From the NCBI GenBank assembly GCA_910578785.1, contig CAJTSJ010000007.1, positions 28,643-92,642 on the forward strand: a DNA stretch of 64,000 nucleotides. The letters run 5' to 3'. Below are positions 25,529-35,045 of this stretch, piece by piece. Origin of the DNA: an uncultured Muribaculum sp. (GTDB lineage: Bacteria > Bacteroidota > Bacteroidia > Bacteroidales > Muribaculaceae). The position numbers were made by a program, and so were the translations under genes. How positions within the stretch are numbered: position 1 is the first letter of the stretch; every line of letters begins with the position of its first letter. Under the pieces are notes generated by a model that had not been told where the DNA came from, made no database searches, and saw only the letters and a program-made list of their open reading frames with translations.

Positions 25529-25923
25529 TTCAGTATGTAAAAGATTAAGAATCCCCCTGATGTCCCGCTTGCCAGAAATGCCATTATCACAATGTAAAAT
25601 GGATAGGAGTAATATTTTCGCCGGGGATAGCGGCGGAAATATGCCTGCTCCCGTTCCGGTGTGAAACGGTGTTTTTTCAATAACCATTTTGAATACAAGA
25701 CAGCAGCAAGCACACAGGTGGCTAAAATGGCTGTTCTGAGTAGAACCGTGTTGACTGTTTGCTCTCCGACCATTACAATCATGCAAAGCGACAGTAATAC
25801 AAGTGGCGTTAAGACGAAAAAGCCCTCGATGTAAAACCACAGACCCCATTGTGCCGGACCGCCTTTGCCTGTATAATACAGGTAATCCAGCCAGTTGAAC
25901 TTGTATTTATGCTGAAATGCCAT
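25504..25923 (-). CDS. tandem paralogous membrane protein, copy 3
   Basis: A 139-residue protein belonging to a three-member tandem family. It starts MAFQHKYKFNWLDYLYYTGK, has two or three hydrophobic spans (about 31-52, 62-82, 108-130) and carries the conserved RFTPEREQAYFRRYPRRK block at about residues 87-104. The N-terminal YKFNWLD and C-terminal RFTPER motifs are shared by all three copies, while the spans vary. No named family is known to me. It overlaps the exported-protein gene downstream. Confidence 0.7.
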   Translation of the reverse strand: MAFQHKYKFNWLDYLYYTGKGGPAQWGLWFYIEGFFVLTPLVLLSLCMIVMVGEQTVNTVLLRTAILATCVLAAVLYSKWLLKKHRFTPEREQAYFRRYPRRKYYSYPFYIVIMAFLASGTSGGFLIFYILKWIYSSAT

Positions 25924-25956
25924 TGCTTTGAATGTATAATATTTTGAGCTGTATGC

Positions 25957-26367
25957 TTATCTCAAAATGACACATAATAAATACCCGCCACATAAGGATG
26001 TTATCAGCCAAAGTCCCATGTTGACACGGTATAGTAATGAATATTTGTAATTCACGTCTTTTCGCTCCGGATAGCGGCGAAAATAGGCTCGTTCACGTTG
26101 CGGTGTGAAACGGAGTTTTTTCAACAGCCAATTTGAACAGAATATAACCGCAAGAGCGCAGGTGGAATAAATTGACACCTGCATTATAGCCGCATTATAC
26201 TTTTGATCAGCTAAAATATGAATAAGGCAAAACAGCAACAACGTAAGGGGGAGCACAGACAATGCAAGCATCAAATTAGACCACACTCCCACACCCCCTG
26301 CCGTATATTTACCCAAATAATACAGGTGGTCGAGCCAGTTGAATTTGTATTTACGCTGAAATGCCAT
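25957..26367 (-). CDS. tandem paralogous membrane protein, copy 2
   Basis: A 136-residue paralogue of its two neighbours: MAFQRKYKFNWLDHLYYLGK at the start, two central hydrophobic spans, the block LRFTPQRERAYFRRYPERK and a terminal hydrophobic span ending YLLCVILR. It is closest to copy 3 (both start MAFQ and share a WLLKK segment before the motif). Thirty-three bases separate it from copy 3. Function unknown; an inner-membrane location with both motifs facing the cytoplasm is likely from the basic charges. Confidence 0.7.
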   Translation of the reverse strand: MAFQRKYKFNWLDHLYYLGKYTAGGVGVWSNLMLALSVLPLTLLLFCLIHILADQKYNAAIMQVSIYSTCALAVIFCSNWLLKKLRFTPQRERAYFRRYPERKDVNYKYSLLYRVNMGLWLITSLCGGYLLCVILR

Positions 26368-26397
26368 TGCTTAGAGTGTTTAATTTTAGCCGTCGCC

Positions 26398-26793
26398 TTA
26401 TCTCAACAAATATATCAGAAACCATAATATCGCAATGTTGCCCAGCAATATTGTGATAGGAAGCCAAGGTATCACTTTCAGACTAAGCTGCCTCCTTTGT
26501 GGATAGCGGCGGAAATATTCCTGCTCCCGTTCCGGTGTGAAACGGTATTTTTCCAGTGGCCACTGATAAAACAGAATAGCGGCAATCCAAAAGGTCATAC
26601 AAATAATTTTCTGCTCATCGCTTTTAGCCCGGAATATGACACAAAACATCAACGGCCACATAAGTATCGAGAATATCACCACATGGAAGGGCGTAAGCAA
26701 CGTCCAGTCATACGGCAATTTATCACAGCCTTTTCCTATATAATACAGGTGGTCGAGCCAGTTGAACTTATATGTCCGCTTCTTCGCGCTCAC
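26398..26793 (-). CDS. tandem paralogous membrane protein, copy 1
   Basis: A 131-residue paralogue: RTYKFNWLDHLYYIGKG near the N-terminus, spans at about 34-55 and 68-85, the block YRFTPEREQEYFRRYPQRRQ, and a last span ending LIYLLR. It is the first of the three in transcription order and begins 16 bases after the HEAT-like gene, so all lie in one operon. Confidence 0.7.
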   Translation of the reverse strand: MSAKKRTYKFNWLDHLYYIGKGCDKLPYDWTLLTPFHVVIFSILMWPLMFCVIFRAKSDEQKIICMTFWIAAILFYQWPLEKYRFTPEREQEYFRRYPQRRQLSLKVIPWLPITILLGNIAILWFLIYLLR

Positions 26794-26809
26794 AGTCGAA
26801 TCAATGCAA

Positions 26810-27151
26810 TTACTTTTTTACAAACATTTCTATGTCACTCATGGCGTCTTCTGCTCTGCCTGATAGTTCTGCATTATCCATAACAGAAGTCAATGCAGTT
26901 ACAACGTTCTCATGGTTTATCTTTCCATGTATTCTGGCTAAATGGCCGATGCAGGTTATAGCAAGTCCGCGCAACTCGATATCACGTTGCGACTTGATGA
27001 TTTCAATACATAGATTCTCAACCCACTCCGGATTGCCGCTCGACATTGTAAGCATCAGCAACAATTTGTTGCAAAAACTTATGTCTTCATCCGTCATAAG
27101 ACAAGACCTGACGATGCTTTCCAGGTCAGATAGTTTTTTACTGTCGTCCAT
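26810..27151 (-). CDS. small HEAT-repeat-like protein, immunity-type
   Basis: A 113-residue all-helical cytosolic protein. The central segment IELRGLAITCIGHLARIHGK and the C-terminal SGRAEDAMSDIEMF match, from memory, short HEAT-like proteins found in polymorphic-toxin immunity clusters. It has no signal or membrane segment. It sits between the DUF4132 gene (116 bases upstream) and three membrane paralogues. An immunity or adaptor role is an inference from this resemblance and the neighbourhood. Confidence 0.6.
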   Translation of the reverse strand: MDDSKKLSDLESIVRSCLMTDEDISFCNKLLLMLTMSSGNPEWVENLCIEIIKSQRDIELRGLAITCIGHLARIHGKINHENVVTALTSVMDNAELSGRAEDAMSDIEMFVKK

Positions 27152-27267
27152 ATTCTTTTCCTATTGTGATTACCTTAATCCAGCCATTCGACTGTCGCCA
27201 AAAATCTGCACAGAAGATAAGCAGAGTGATTTAAGACTGCCGTAGCTCACGATTGTCCGATGCATCG

Positions 27268-30200
27268 TCATATCTGGTTGAGGATAAAGGGATCCTTTAT
27301 CTTCGTGTCGTCGGCAAAGAGAAGTATCTTGGATATTATCTCCGCTGTCTTTGGGTCTTCGTCGAGGAATGGCATGAATATACGCCCTCTGCCTTGAGAA
27401 TGTACCGGCAACACAGCAATGTGCGCTCCGCCCTCCTTATGTATCACACCGCTGCCGAGATGGATGTTGTAGCAGGCGTGGGTACCTTTTATTTTGGCGA
27501 AGTTGCCGGTCAGCTCCACATTCTCTATGCCGAACATCGGCAGCGAATGCTCTACGATTGCCCGGCGCATCTCGATGGTGGAGTGGCTTGTCTCGGGGTC
27601 TACTCCTCCGGCATGTGCCACGCTGACGGCAAGGTCAACATCGCGCATTATCTCGGAGAACACCTTGGCTTCGATCTCTCCGATGCTTTTATTTTCGAAG
27701 GTACGGCGGTCATAAAACGCCACATACTCAAGTGTGGGCGGTTCTATGTCGGCTGGAGAAAACCAGTCGGCCATAGCATACATCACTGCAGTGACGTTGC
27801 CGTTGAAGCATACTTTCTGGAGACCGTTTTCGTAATCCACAGTCCACTGACGTTTTTTTAGCACGCCGACTGTACGTGCCGGCAGAATCTGGTTGCCTGC
27901 ATAACGCAAAGATTTATACTGCTCTTTTTCCTCTTCTACGGGGATATAAAGTTCACGGAACACCTGTTTGAAAGGCTGACGCAATTGTCGCTCAAAAAGA
28001 GCTGACTGGTAACGGCTCCAAACTCCGGCATTCATAAGGTCGTAGGGGTGCGCGATGGTCAGAATGTCATTCTCGGCAATCGGTAGAATCTCGCCGTCGG
28101 CCGATACCAGCGATTTGCCGTCGTCGCCCGGGAAACCGAATCCGTCGGAGTTCTTGAGCAAAAGGCGCGACAGGAGGCTCCATATCACCGGATTCTCGCG
28201 TAGCTGTCCGATTTCCTCGGCAGTAAACTCAGCCCCGTCGGTCATTGCCGTTTCCAGCAGTGCGCGACCTCGTGTATGCTGGTCTTTGAGTTGTTTGTAG
28301 ACTTCGCGTATTTTCTCCACATACTTGTCTTTCTTGAAACGCGAGGGAATGCTCTGCAGGCGTTTTCCCTTGCTCTCGACCACGAGTTCCGGTACGCCTG
28401 ATTCCAGTTCTATCCAGAATTTTACTTCGTCGATTTCAGCAGGAGCGAGGAATTCAGCCACTTCTTTCACCAGATCTGCTTCCATGCACCATGTCAGTCG
28501 CACTGAGTCGCCGAATCCGGCGGTACGCGCCAGATTGTCGAGCGCGAGTTTCACGGCGCGCCCCTCGCTTGCCTGACGTTGGGCTCCGAACTGCTTACTC
28601 TCCTTTGCGAATTTTGAGAGTAGGGCATATCGCTGACGCAAGTCCTTGAGTCTGTTTCGAGAGAGAGGTATCAGTCCGTATGCCACTACAAGGTCTTTGT
28701 TGCGCTTTTCTTCGATTTCCTTCTGCACATCCTTTGCCTTGAGGATACCCAGGGCTGCGTCCGACAGCTTGCGGGCGCGTGTATGCCTGTTGCCTTCGGC
28801 GATATATCTCGCTGCACCATAGACAACCTCAAAACGCTTTTTGCCGAGTGTCTTGTAAACCTCACGGAACCACACCGGATCGAACGCACCGTCGGCAAAG
28901 TCGTCGGGCGATACTCCGGTATATCGTGATATATGCGACTTCGCGGACTCGTCGAGATTCTCGCCGGTATGTGCCATAAAATAATATGCGGCGCTTGTAA
29001 GCCCTTTCCATCCGATTGCTTCCTCCACCATTTCAAGCCATCGGTGGGAGTACATGGCGGCCACGACAAGCTGCTCGTCACTGATACCTGCCTTGGCAGC
29101 TGCCTGACGCAGATGCTTGGCGTTATCCTCTTCGCCGGGCATGCAGACTCCAAGTAAGCGGCTGAACATGGTACGTTTGCCGTTGCCGGCATTGTATCCT
29201 ATCACCGCTGGCTTTTCCTTACCGAGTCCTGTGAGTATACGCATCAGATAATCCACGCCGCGGATGCAGCGGATGTCCTCAGCGATTTCCGACACCGGAG
29301 TAGGAGTGTCGCCGCGCTGCAGCTCGATGTCGAGCACCGCATCAATCGCCGGGGCAATCAGCTGCACTTCTTCGGCAGTCAGTTCGGGATGTTCATCCTC
29401 TTTTCTCCAACGCCATAAAGCGCGCAATTTCGCTCCCGGAATCATCTGGGATAGAATCTCCATCATGTCGGCCGAGGCTTTTCCTCGCGCAAGAAGTTCG
29501 CGCCTAATATCGCTCTCGGATATCAAGCCGAGATGCCAGGCTCTGAGATATTCGGTGGCTCTGACGGGTATAGAGGTTTCAGATTCATATCCGGCTTTCT
29601 TCCACAGGGTATAGCGTGCCGCGAAAGATTGACGGAAGAGGTCGTCGGGCATCTTGTCGCTATCACGGAGCCGATTTATGATTTCTGCGAAGGGATTAAC
29701 GGAATATACGGGGATGTTCTCTTCATTGCCCCAACTGTAGCGCTTATATCTCTTCACGGAATCCTTGGGGTCGAGAGTGGCGGCGATGTGCGAGACTATG
29801 GCAATCAGGTTGCGCAAGTTCCTCTCGTCGTCCATGCCGTATTCTTCGTAAAGCGTGTCGATAGAGCGAACTGCGGAATTATACATCGGATTGTCACTGT
29901 CATTGACTTTAAACAGATTCTCGGTGATTTCATCGCCGAAATACTTGCTGAGAACCGGGATGTGAGCTATGTGTTTGGAATCGGTAATGTTGCGCGCTGT
30001 TTTCAACCGGAGCATATCGGTCGCATCGGCAATCTCGCGGAGGTAAAGCTCTTCCCATTTCTCGGGAAATGCAAGAGATTTGAGCCCAGTTTTGTTGTAG
30101 TAGTTCGAGACGTAAACCCTGTTGCCGAACAGTTGTGTCTCGCCATACTCGTTCTTGAATTCGAGGTCGGCATTCTGCCTGATCATCTCCATGATTTTCC

Positions 30201-32280
30201 CCAGCACCTCGGCATATCTCTTTTTATCGGCAAACCGGAGGATACCTCTGATATCGGGGTTGGTGTCCATCGCCTCGATGTCGAAACCAATCTCGCCGTC
30301 GGGGTCATAGAGTCCGTAGCCATTCGCCGGGCTTTTGACCGACTCCGATTCGTCTTCAGCCTTGCATATGGCATCGATAAGTATTTGTTCCTTTGAAGTT
30401 GGCCGTGCTATTCCCTTCACATCGGGTAGAAGCGACTCAGCCAATGCTGTGCGTTTACCCTTGTCCTGCCATATCCGTATCATGTCCAACGCGGCAAGTC
30501 GGCGGTCGGCGGACTTGTCGTTTAGTAGCAGGCGGGCGTTATGTTCAGCCTCTTTCTCTGGAAGGTCGGCGAGTATGCGGATGGTGGCTATACGCATGCC
30601 GGCGGCTTTGAGGCGCAGATTATCGCGCATTGTCGCATAGTCTTCCTCGGTGAGAAGTCCCTTGTGGTTGATTATTTTTACAATTTCGATTGCTATGTCG
30701 CGAACCGTTTCGGAACGGTCGCTCATCGAATCCACCAGGAACCTTACCTGCTTGCGTGTCGTGGGTTTCATCATCATGCCGTTGAGATAAGCGGCGCGGT
30801 TTAATGGGTCCATCGCATCCATGAAGTCAATGGCACGGTCGGTCAGCTCCGGAGTGCCGATAAGCATCGCCAGCCGGCATATTCGCGTGGCTATCTCGTC
30901 ACGTGTCAGAGTGACCTGAATCCACGGAAACACATAGGGGTCGAACACCTCCTTGGGTTTCATGTCATTGAAAATTCCTGCCATCAGCTCGAAATCTGCT
31001 TCGGCTTCCTCTTTGCTGTTGAAATATTCGGAGAGCGGCGGCACCTTGATTTCCTCGGCGTAGCGCATGTTCCATGCGTGCATGAATCCGCTGCGCTTGT
31101 AGGACTCTTCGGGAAGATAGTATTCAATTGCTCCGGCCAAGACGGCATGGTCGCCGTGACGGGTGTGGATGGCGAGTGATGCCAGCCGACTGTTGATAGA
31201 GTAGAGTTGAGTACACTCCAGATAGAGCATGGCTGCCTCCACTTTATAGGCTGAAGCCTCGGCTATGAGTTTTTCGATAAGCGGAACTGTATCCTGAACT
31301 TCGAAGAACCCTGTTGCCCATAGCCCGAGAAACACTTCCATCGCGTTGTCGCTTTCCATAGCCTTTCGGGCTTCTTCGGGAGAGGTGATGTAGCGGTGTA
31401 TAAGATTTATGAATTTATCGGTAATCCGGTCGGGGGCATCCTGTTCGCCTAATCCGGTCGTTACGGCGACAGCCCGCTTCACCGACGCGAAACGCTGGAG
31501 GTTATTGTCGCGAATCACGTTGAGGATGTATAAGAAACTCTCCGGAAGACCGCAGTCCATCGTCTCCACGATAGCCTGACGGAGTCCCTCCTGAAGCCGT
31601 GCTGCCATAAGCAGTTTCCCCTCAAGTTCCAGAAGCACGGGATTCCCGCTCTTTGCTATAGCGCGGAAATGCCCATAGTTCATCTTCTTAAAGTTAATCT
31701 CTGAGGTCATTGCCTCGGAGAGCCAAGCGATACATTCCATGTCGCCCGACATAATCATTGAGGCAAGCCACAGATCCTGGTAATAGAATGAAGCATCTTC
31801 GAATTCCTTAACCTCTTCGGGGGTGCGTCCGCCGCTCAATATTTCGCCCGGTGTCCGTTTTGAGGCATGGTACAGAAACGTAATGGAGAGAAGATTATAA
31901 AGGTTGGAAATGTGCGGTTTTACCATCCGTGTACGCTGTGAACGGCGATTCCATCCTTCTGTGTATGCCTGTCGCGGCATAATCCGGATATAGCGTTTTA
32001 CAATATCGCCCGTTTCCTCACCGAGCAGAAAGTCGATCAGCTGACCGAATTCACCATCTGCCATGGAGTCGATATTTATGATGTCGTGGCTGTCGGCATA
32101 CTTTTCGAACGCCTCAATGATGTCTTGATTTGATGCGTCGATATGAACGCTTGCCACGAATTTTTGTGCCAGTTTTCTTATCTCGTCAGGCAGTGATGAA
32201 TCCGTTTTGCATTTTTCGGAGATTTCGCTGATATATGGCGAGCAGATTTCGTTGAATCTTTTACTACGGGATACTTTCAT
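27268..32280 (-). CDS. giant DUF4132 (MolR/YehI-like) protein
   Basis: A cytosolic protein of about 1670 residues. The first two thirds are helical and HEAT/ARM-like (for example around residues 480-640, SDRSETVRDIAIEIVKII and RRLAALDMIRIW). A DUF4132 domain starts near residue 1305 (KGKRLQSIPSRFKKDKYVEK) and includes FTAEEIGQLRENPV, AHPYDLM and RQPFKQVFRELY. A further conserved C-terminal domain contains VFSEIMRDVDLAVSVAHAGG. E. coli YehI/MolR belong to this family, whose function is unresolved and which often occurs near MoxR-AAA/VWA genes; none is present here. The ATG at 32280 is used; an in-frame start at 32307 overlaps the upstream stop. Confidence 0.82.
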   Translation of the reverse strand: MKVSRSKRFNEICSPYISEISEKCKTDSSLPDEIRKLAQKFVASVHIDASNQDIIEAFEKYADSHDIINIDSMADGEFGQLIDFLLGEETGDIVKRYIRIMPRQAYTEGWNRRSQRTRMVKPHISNLYNLLSITFLYHASKRTPGEILSGGRTPEEVKEFEDASFYYQDLWLASMIMSGDMECIAWLSEAMTSEINFKKMNYGHFRAIAKSGNPVLLELEGKLLMAARLQEGLRQAIVETMDCGLPESFLYILNVIRDNNLQRFASVKRAVAVTTGLGEQDAPDRITDKFINLIHRYITSPEEARKAMESDNAMEVFLGLWATGFFEVQDTVPLIEKLIAEASAYKVEAAMLYLECTQLYSINSRLASLAIHTRHGDHAVLAGAIEYYLPEESYKRSGFMHAWNMRYAEEIKVPPLSEYFNSKEEAEADFELMAGIFNDMKPKEVFDPYVFPWIQVTLTRDEIATRICRLAMLIGTPELTDRAIDFMDAMDPLNRAAYLNGMMMKPTTRKQVRFLVDSMSDRSETVRDIAIEIVKIINHKGLLTEEDYATMRDNLRLKAAGMRIATIRILADLPEKEAEHNARLLLNDKSADRRLAALDMIRIWQDKGKRTALAESLLPDVKGIARPTSKEQILIDAICKAEDESESVKSPANGYGLYDPDGEIGFDIEAMDTNPDIRGILRFADKKRYAEVLGKIMEMIRQNADLEFKNEYGETQLFGNRVYVSNYYNKTGLKSLAFPEKWEELYLREIADATDMLRLKTARNITDSKHIAHIPVLSKYFGDEITENLFKVNDSDNPMYNSAVRSIDTLYEEYGMDDERNLRNLIAIVSHIAATLDPKDSVKRYKRYSWGNEENIPVYSVNPFAEIINRLRDSDKMPDDLFRQSFAARYTLWKKAGYESETSIPVRATEYLRAWHLGLISESDIRRELLARGKASADMMEILSQMIPGAKLRALWRWRKEDEHPELTAEEVQLIAPAIDAVLDIELQRGDTPTPVSEIAEDIRCIRGVDYLMRILTGLGKEKPAVIGYNAGNGKRTMFSRLLGVCMPGEEDNAKHLRQAAAKAGISDEQLVVAAMYSHRWLEMVEEAIGWKGLTSAAYYFMAHTGENLDESAKSHISRYTGVSPDDFADGAFDPVWFREVYKTLGKKRFEVVYGAARYIAEGNRHTRARKLSDAALGILKAKDVQKEIEEKRNKDLVVAYGLIPLSRNRLKDLRQRYALLSKFAKESKQFGAQRQASEGRAVKLALDNLARTAGFGDSVRLTWCMEADLVKEVAEFLAPAEIDEVKFWIELESGVPELVVESKGKRLQSIPSRFKKDKYVEKIREVYKQLKDQHTRGRALLETAMTDGAEFTAEEIGQLRENPVIWSLLSRLLLKNSDGFGFPGDDGKSLVSADGEILPIAENDILTIAHPYDLMNAGVWSRYQSALFERQLRQPFKQVFRELYIPVEEEKEQYKSLRYAGNQILPARTVGVLKKRQWTVDYENGLQKVCFNGNVTAVMYAMADWFSPADIEPPTLEYVAFYDRRTFENKSIGEIEAKVFSEIMRDVDLAVSVAHAGGVDPETSHSTIEMRRAIVEHSLPMFGIENVELTGNFAKIKGTHACYNIHLGSGVIHKEGGAHIAVLPVHSQGRGRIFMPFLDEDPKTAEIISKILLFADDTKIKDPFILNQI

Positions 32281-32300
32281 GTTGTTAGGTGTTATAAAAT

Positions 32301-32744
32301 TCACCACATTCTTCCTGACAGAAGCGTAAGCCTCACCACTGTCACAAGGTCTGAATCACTGAGCCGCACAGGATTGGAGGCTTCACCGGCGTCGATGCCG
32401 TTGATGAAGATACGGAATAGGCCGTCGTCATAACTTTGCAGAGCGTTTGTTACAGCCTTAGCTGGGTCTTCTTCGCGCCCGTTGTAGACAATGCCGAAAG
32501 CCACGCGGCCTGTTTCGGCAAGATTGGATATTTCTTCTTCCGACAGTAGGGCGGCTGTCTCATTGTCAGCGTCCATATCTGTAGTAGCCGAGGCGGCACG
32601 ACCGTTGAATGCCGACACCAGACTTCTCACCGTGGAGGCTATTAGCTCTCCGACTGTTGAGGGGCAGCAATCCAGTTCGATGGCTACCGGCTTGATGCCT
32701 GCCGTCTTTCTGCCGGGCTTCTTCTGTTCGAATAGTATCTTCAT
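32301..32744 (-). CDS. 147-residue protein with possible beta-grasp ends
   Basis: No family is certain. The N-terminus alternates a strand-like segment, a charged turn, a second strand (KPVAIELDC) and a helix (TVGELIASTVRSLVSAF). The C-terminus reads FRIFINGIDAGEASNPVRL then SDSDLVTVVRLTLLSGRMW, which resembles the closing strands of ThiS/MoaD/ubiquitin-like folds. About 50 polar residues are inserted between. There is no terminal Gly-Gly. Its stop lies 21 bases from the DUF4132 start, so it is probably a partner of that protein. Confidence 0.6.
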   Translation of the reverse strand: MKILFEQKKPGRKTAGIKPVAIELDCCPSTVGELIASTVRSLVSAFNGRAASATTDMDADNETAALLSEEEISNLAETGRVAFGIVYNGREEDPAKAVTNALQSYDDGLFRIFINGIDAGEASNPVRLSDSDLVTVVRLTLLSGRMW

Positions 32745-32803
32745 GGCGTATGGTGTATAAGACTTGGTTAATCTGAAGAACTATATTGCTTTGTCACTTT
32801 TCA

Positions 32804-34240
32804 TTACTCTGTGTCGACCGAAGAAGAGTCGGCTTCTGTCAGTCGGGTCAGTCCGGCGTGTTGTCTGAAGTCCGACAGATAAAACGAGAGTTTCGGGTAT
32901 TGCGCCAATAATGGTTTTACTACATGGATAAAAGTAATGAGATCATATACTATCAAGTCGATATAGCTGTTATGTGTTCCGGTAGCACCGCCTATGACTT
33001 GACCGAGATTCATCGGTTCAAGTATCTTGTCGGATATTATGTCTTCGATGTCATGGCGAAGATTCAGGATATCGTTGCCATCAGTGTCATCAGGATTCGG
33101 GAAAGCGATAAACACGACCTGCGCTCCAAAACTGTTTACATGGTCGGAAATATCTGTTGAATCATTATAGTAGTCGGCGACAATGGAATCAATATAGGTA
33201 GAGCCGATTATTACGTCGTAGCGCAGTTGGTCGCTTTCCTGCGGATTCAACTTGTAGGTGCTGTAAATATCTTTGGGATTGTCAAAGAACTTGCGGTCAT
33301 GCGCCTCTAAAGTCTCCTTGATGTGTTTACGTAGTTCTGGCAACGGAATCATGCCGTCCTTCGGCTTGGCTGCCGGCTCGATGCTGTCGATATACTTGAA
33401 CGAAACTCCCTCGCCGAGAGTGTTCTCCAGTATAACCCACATTGCACCGTTGCTTTCATTCACAGGCAGTGCATTGAGACCCTTTTCGTGGTAAGAAATC
33501 TGGAAACTTCCGGTTTTCTCGATATAAGAAGCCCGCACCATTATCTTGGCTGTATCTATGTCGGTGCCATACATTCTGAAACCGAAGGCTGCGTCAGTAC
33601 CCCGGTTGAAGGGGTTGAATTTCCATTTCGCTTTCAGACTCTCGGGCATATGCGAGATGATATAGGGATAAAGGATGAAAAGATCCGGCCAACCCTCTAC
33701 CGAAAAAGTGAACTCGTAGTCACCTCCTAAATTATAATTCATGTTCTCCGATATCAGGGCGGTACCTTCGTGAATAAATTCCATGAACTCATCGGCATCT
33801 TCCTGCGTCTTCGGATGGATCATTTCCGACAGCTTCGCCTCATTGTCCACAAACCAATTCCAGAATCTTTCGACGCGTCCGGCAAGCGGTACATAGATAT
33901 TACATTGGCGGATAAAGTACAGCGTATCTTCATCTTCAGGATTAAGCTCATAGGCTTTGTTGAAGTATCTGAGAGCTTCTGCGTTGTTGTCAAGATAGTA
34001 TAGCGAATAGCCCATCCTGAAATTCCAGAGGGCATCCTCTTCGCCTTCCTCCCTTATGGATTCAAGCAGCTCTGCTGCTTTGGCACATCCGCCGTCAATA
34101 TTGTTGTAGGCTCTTGCCAGAATGCCGATGGTGTCATAGTCACGCTCTGCTACGGGAATCCGCTCCAATACATCAATGATTTCCTGATGATTGCCTGACT
34201 CGTGCCATTCCTCTATCTGTTTCTTTATATCTTCATTCAT
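32804..34240 (-). CDS. TPR-containing protein of the DUF4132 cluster
   Basis: A 478-residue acidic cytosolic protein. Residues about 1-110 form tetratricopeptide-like helical pairs (WNFRMGYSLYYLDNNAEALR and YFNKAYELNPEDEDTLYFI are a good TPR). The remaining ~350 residues are alpha/beta with segments such as EFTFSVEGWPDLFILYPYI and QVVFIAFPNPDD that I cannot place in a family with certainty. TPR parts usually bind partner proteins. It lies between the DUF4261 and 147-residue genes in the same operon (25- and 59-base gaps). Confidence 0.7.
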   Translation of the reverse strand: MNEDIKKQIEEWHESGNHQEIIDVLERIPVAERDYDTIGILARAYNNIDGGCAKAAELLESIREEGEEDALWNFRMGYSLYYLDNNAEALRYFNKAYELNPEDEDTLYFIRQCNIYVPLAGRVERFWNWFVDNEAKLSEMIHPKTQEDADEFMEFIHEGTALISENMNYNLGGDYEFTFSVEGWPDLFILYPYIISHMPESLKAKWKFNPFNRGTDAAFGFRMYGTDIDTAKIMVRASYIEKTGSFQISYHEKGLNALPVNESNGAMWVILENTLGEGVSFKYIDSIEPAAKPKDGMIPLPELRKHIKETLEAHDRKFFDNPKDIYSTYKLNPQESDQLRYDVIIGSTYIDSIVADYYNDSTDISDHVNSFGAQVVFIAFPNPDDTDGNDILNLRHDIEDIISDKILEPMNLGQVIGGATGTHNSYIDLIVYDLITFIHVVKPLLAQYPKLSFYLSDFRQHAGLTRLTEADSSSVDTE

Positions 34241-34265
34241 ATTCTTAATCTATATTATTGTGGTG

Positions 34266-35027
34266 TTATTCTTCGGGATAAGCAATTTTCAATGACTCTC
34301 CGCTAAGAGCGATACCCTTGCCGAGGGTGATAGGCAGTTTCTGGTCTTCAGAGAAACCTATTGTTTCTCCGTCATTTAATGTAACATTGTACTCAAGTAT
34401 ATAGGCTACCATATCCAATACAAAATCCCTGATATCTCCAAGTGGTGCATTGGCATAAACCTCGATTTCCTCTTTGCCGAATTTTCGCAGACCGTAGGTA
34501 TAAATTCCGGGAAGATCGCCGTTACGGTAAATGCCGAACCATACCCAATCAAGAATCGGCAATTCATCATCACGGAGGCTCTGCGCAACCATGTGGTAGA
34601 ATTGTGGCTCATACACCGCTCCGTCTGCGTAGACTGCAACGGCGTTTTTTTGCTTCAGGCAGGCATCTATGATTTTTGTTGTAACCTTAGCCTTTTCAAT
34701 CAAATTGTTATCAGAGCCTGTTACTGCAACAAGTATCTGTGCCTTATGGGATTTCGTCACAGATTCCGCTTCTGGCCACATATAATTTGCGCAGGCATAG
34801 TCTTCGGCCTCTCCGTTAGGAATAGGGGCAGGTATGAATGACACCGCGAGAAATCCGTCGCCAAACTTTTCTACTAATGTGTCTGTTGAATCTGCATCCT
34901 CTTCTGTCGAAAAGTCGAGATTCCATTCATCCTTCAGGTCTTTTACAAACTGGCGGGAATCCCAGGTTGGCTCTGACAGAAGAACGAATGATACAAAATT
35001 GCCGAGTTCTTTATTCTTTTCGCTCAT
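34266..35027 (-). CDS. DUF4261-like protein
   Basis: A 253-residue soluble protein with the layout of DUF4261 proteins: N-terminal FVLLSEPTWDSRQFVKDLKD, a central HKAQILVAVTG strand, QKNAVAVYADGAVYEPQFY and a C-terminal GLRKFGKEEIEVYANAPLGD with DMVAYILEYNVTLNDGETIG. DUF4261 domains occur near immunity and SUFU-like genes in toxin loci; biochemical function is not known. It is 18 bases from the DUF1266 gene and 25 bases from the TPR gene. Confidence 0.7.
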   Translation of the reverse strand: MSEKNKELGNFVSFVLLSEPTWDSRQFVKDLKDEWNLDFSTEEDADSTDTLVEKFGDGFLAVSFIPAPIPNGEAEDYACANYMWPEAESVTKSHKAQILVAVTGSDNNLIEKAKVTTKIIDACLKQKNAVAVYADGAVYEPQFYHMVAQSLRDDELPILDWVWFGIYRNGDLPGIYTYGLRKFGKEEIEVYANAPLGDIRDFVLDMVAYILEYNVTLNDGETIGFSEDQKLPITLGKGIALSGESLKIAYPEE

Positions 35028-35045
35028 ATCCGGTGGTGTGAAATT

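Noticed and set aside
29533..30396. 287-codon plus-strand frame inside the DUF4132 gene
   Set aside because: It is antisense to continuous DUF4132-protein coding sequence and has no signal, motif or upstream promoter.
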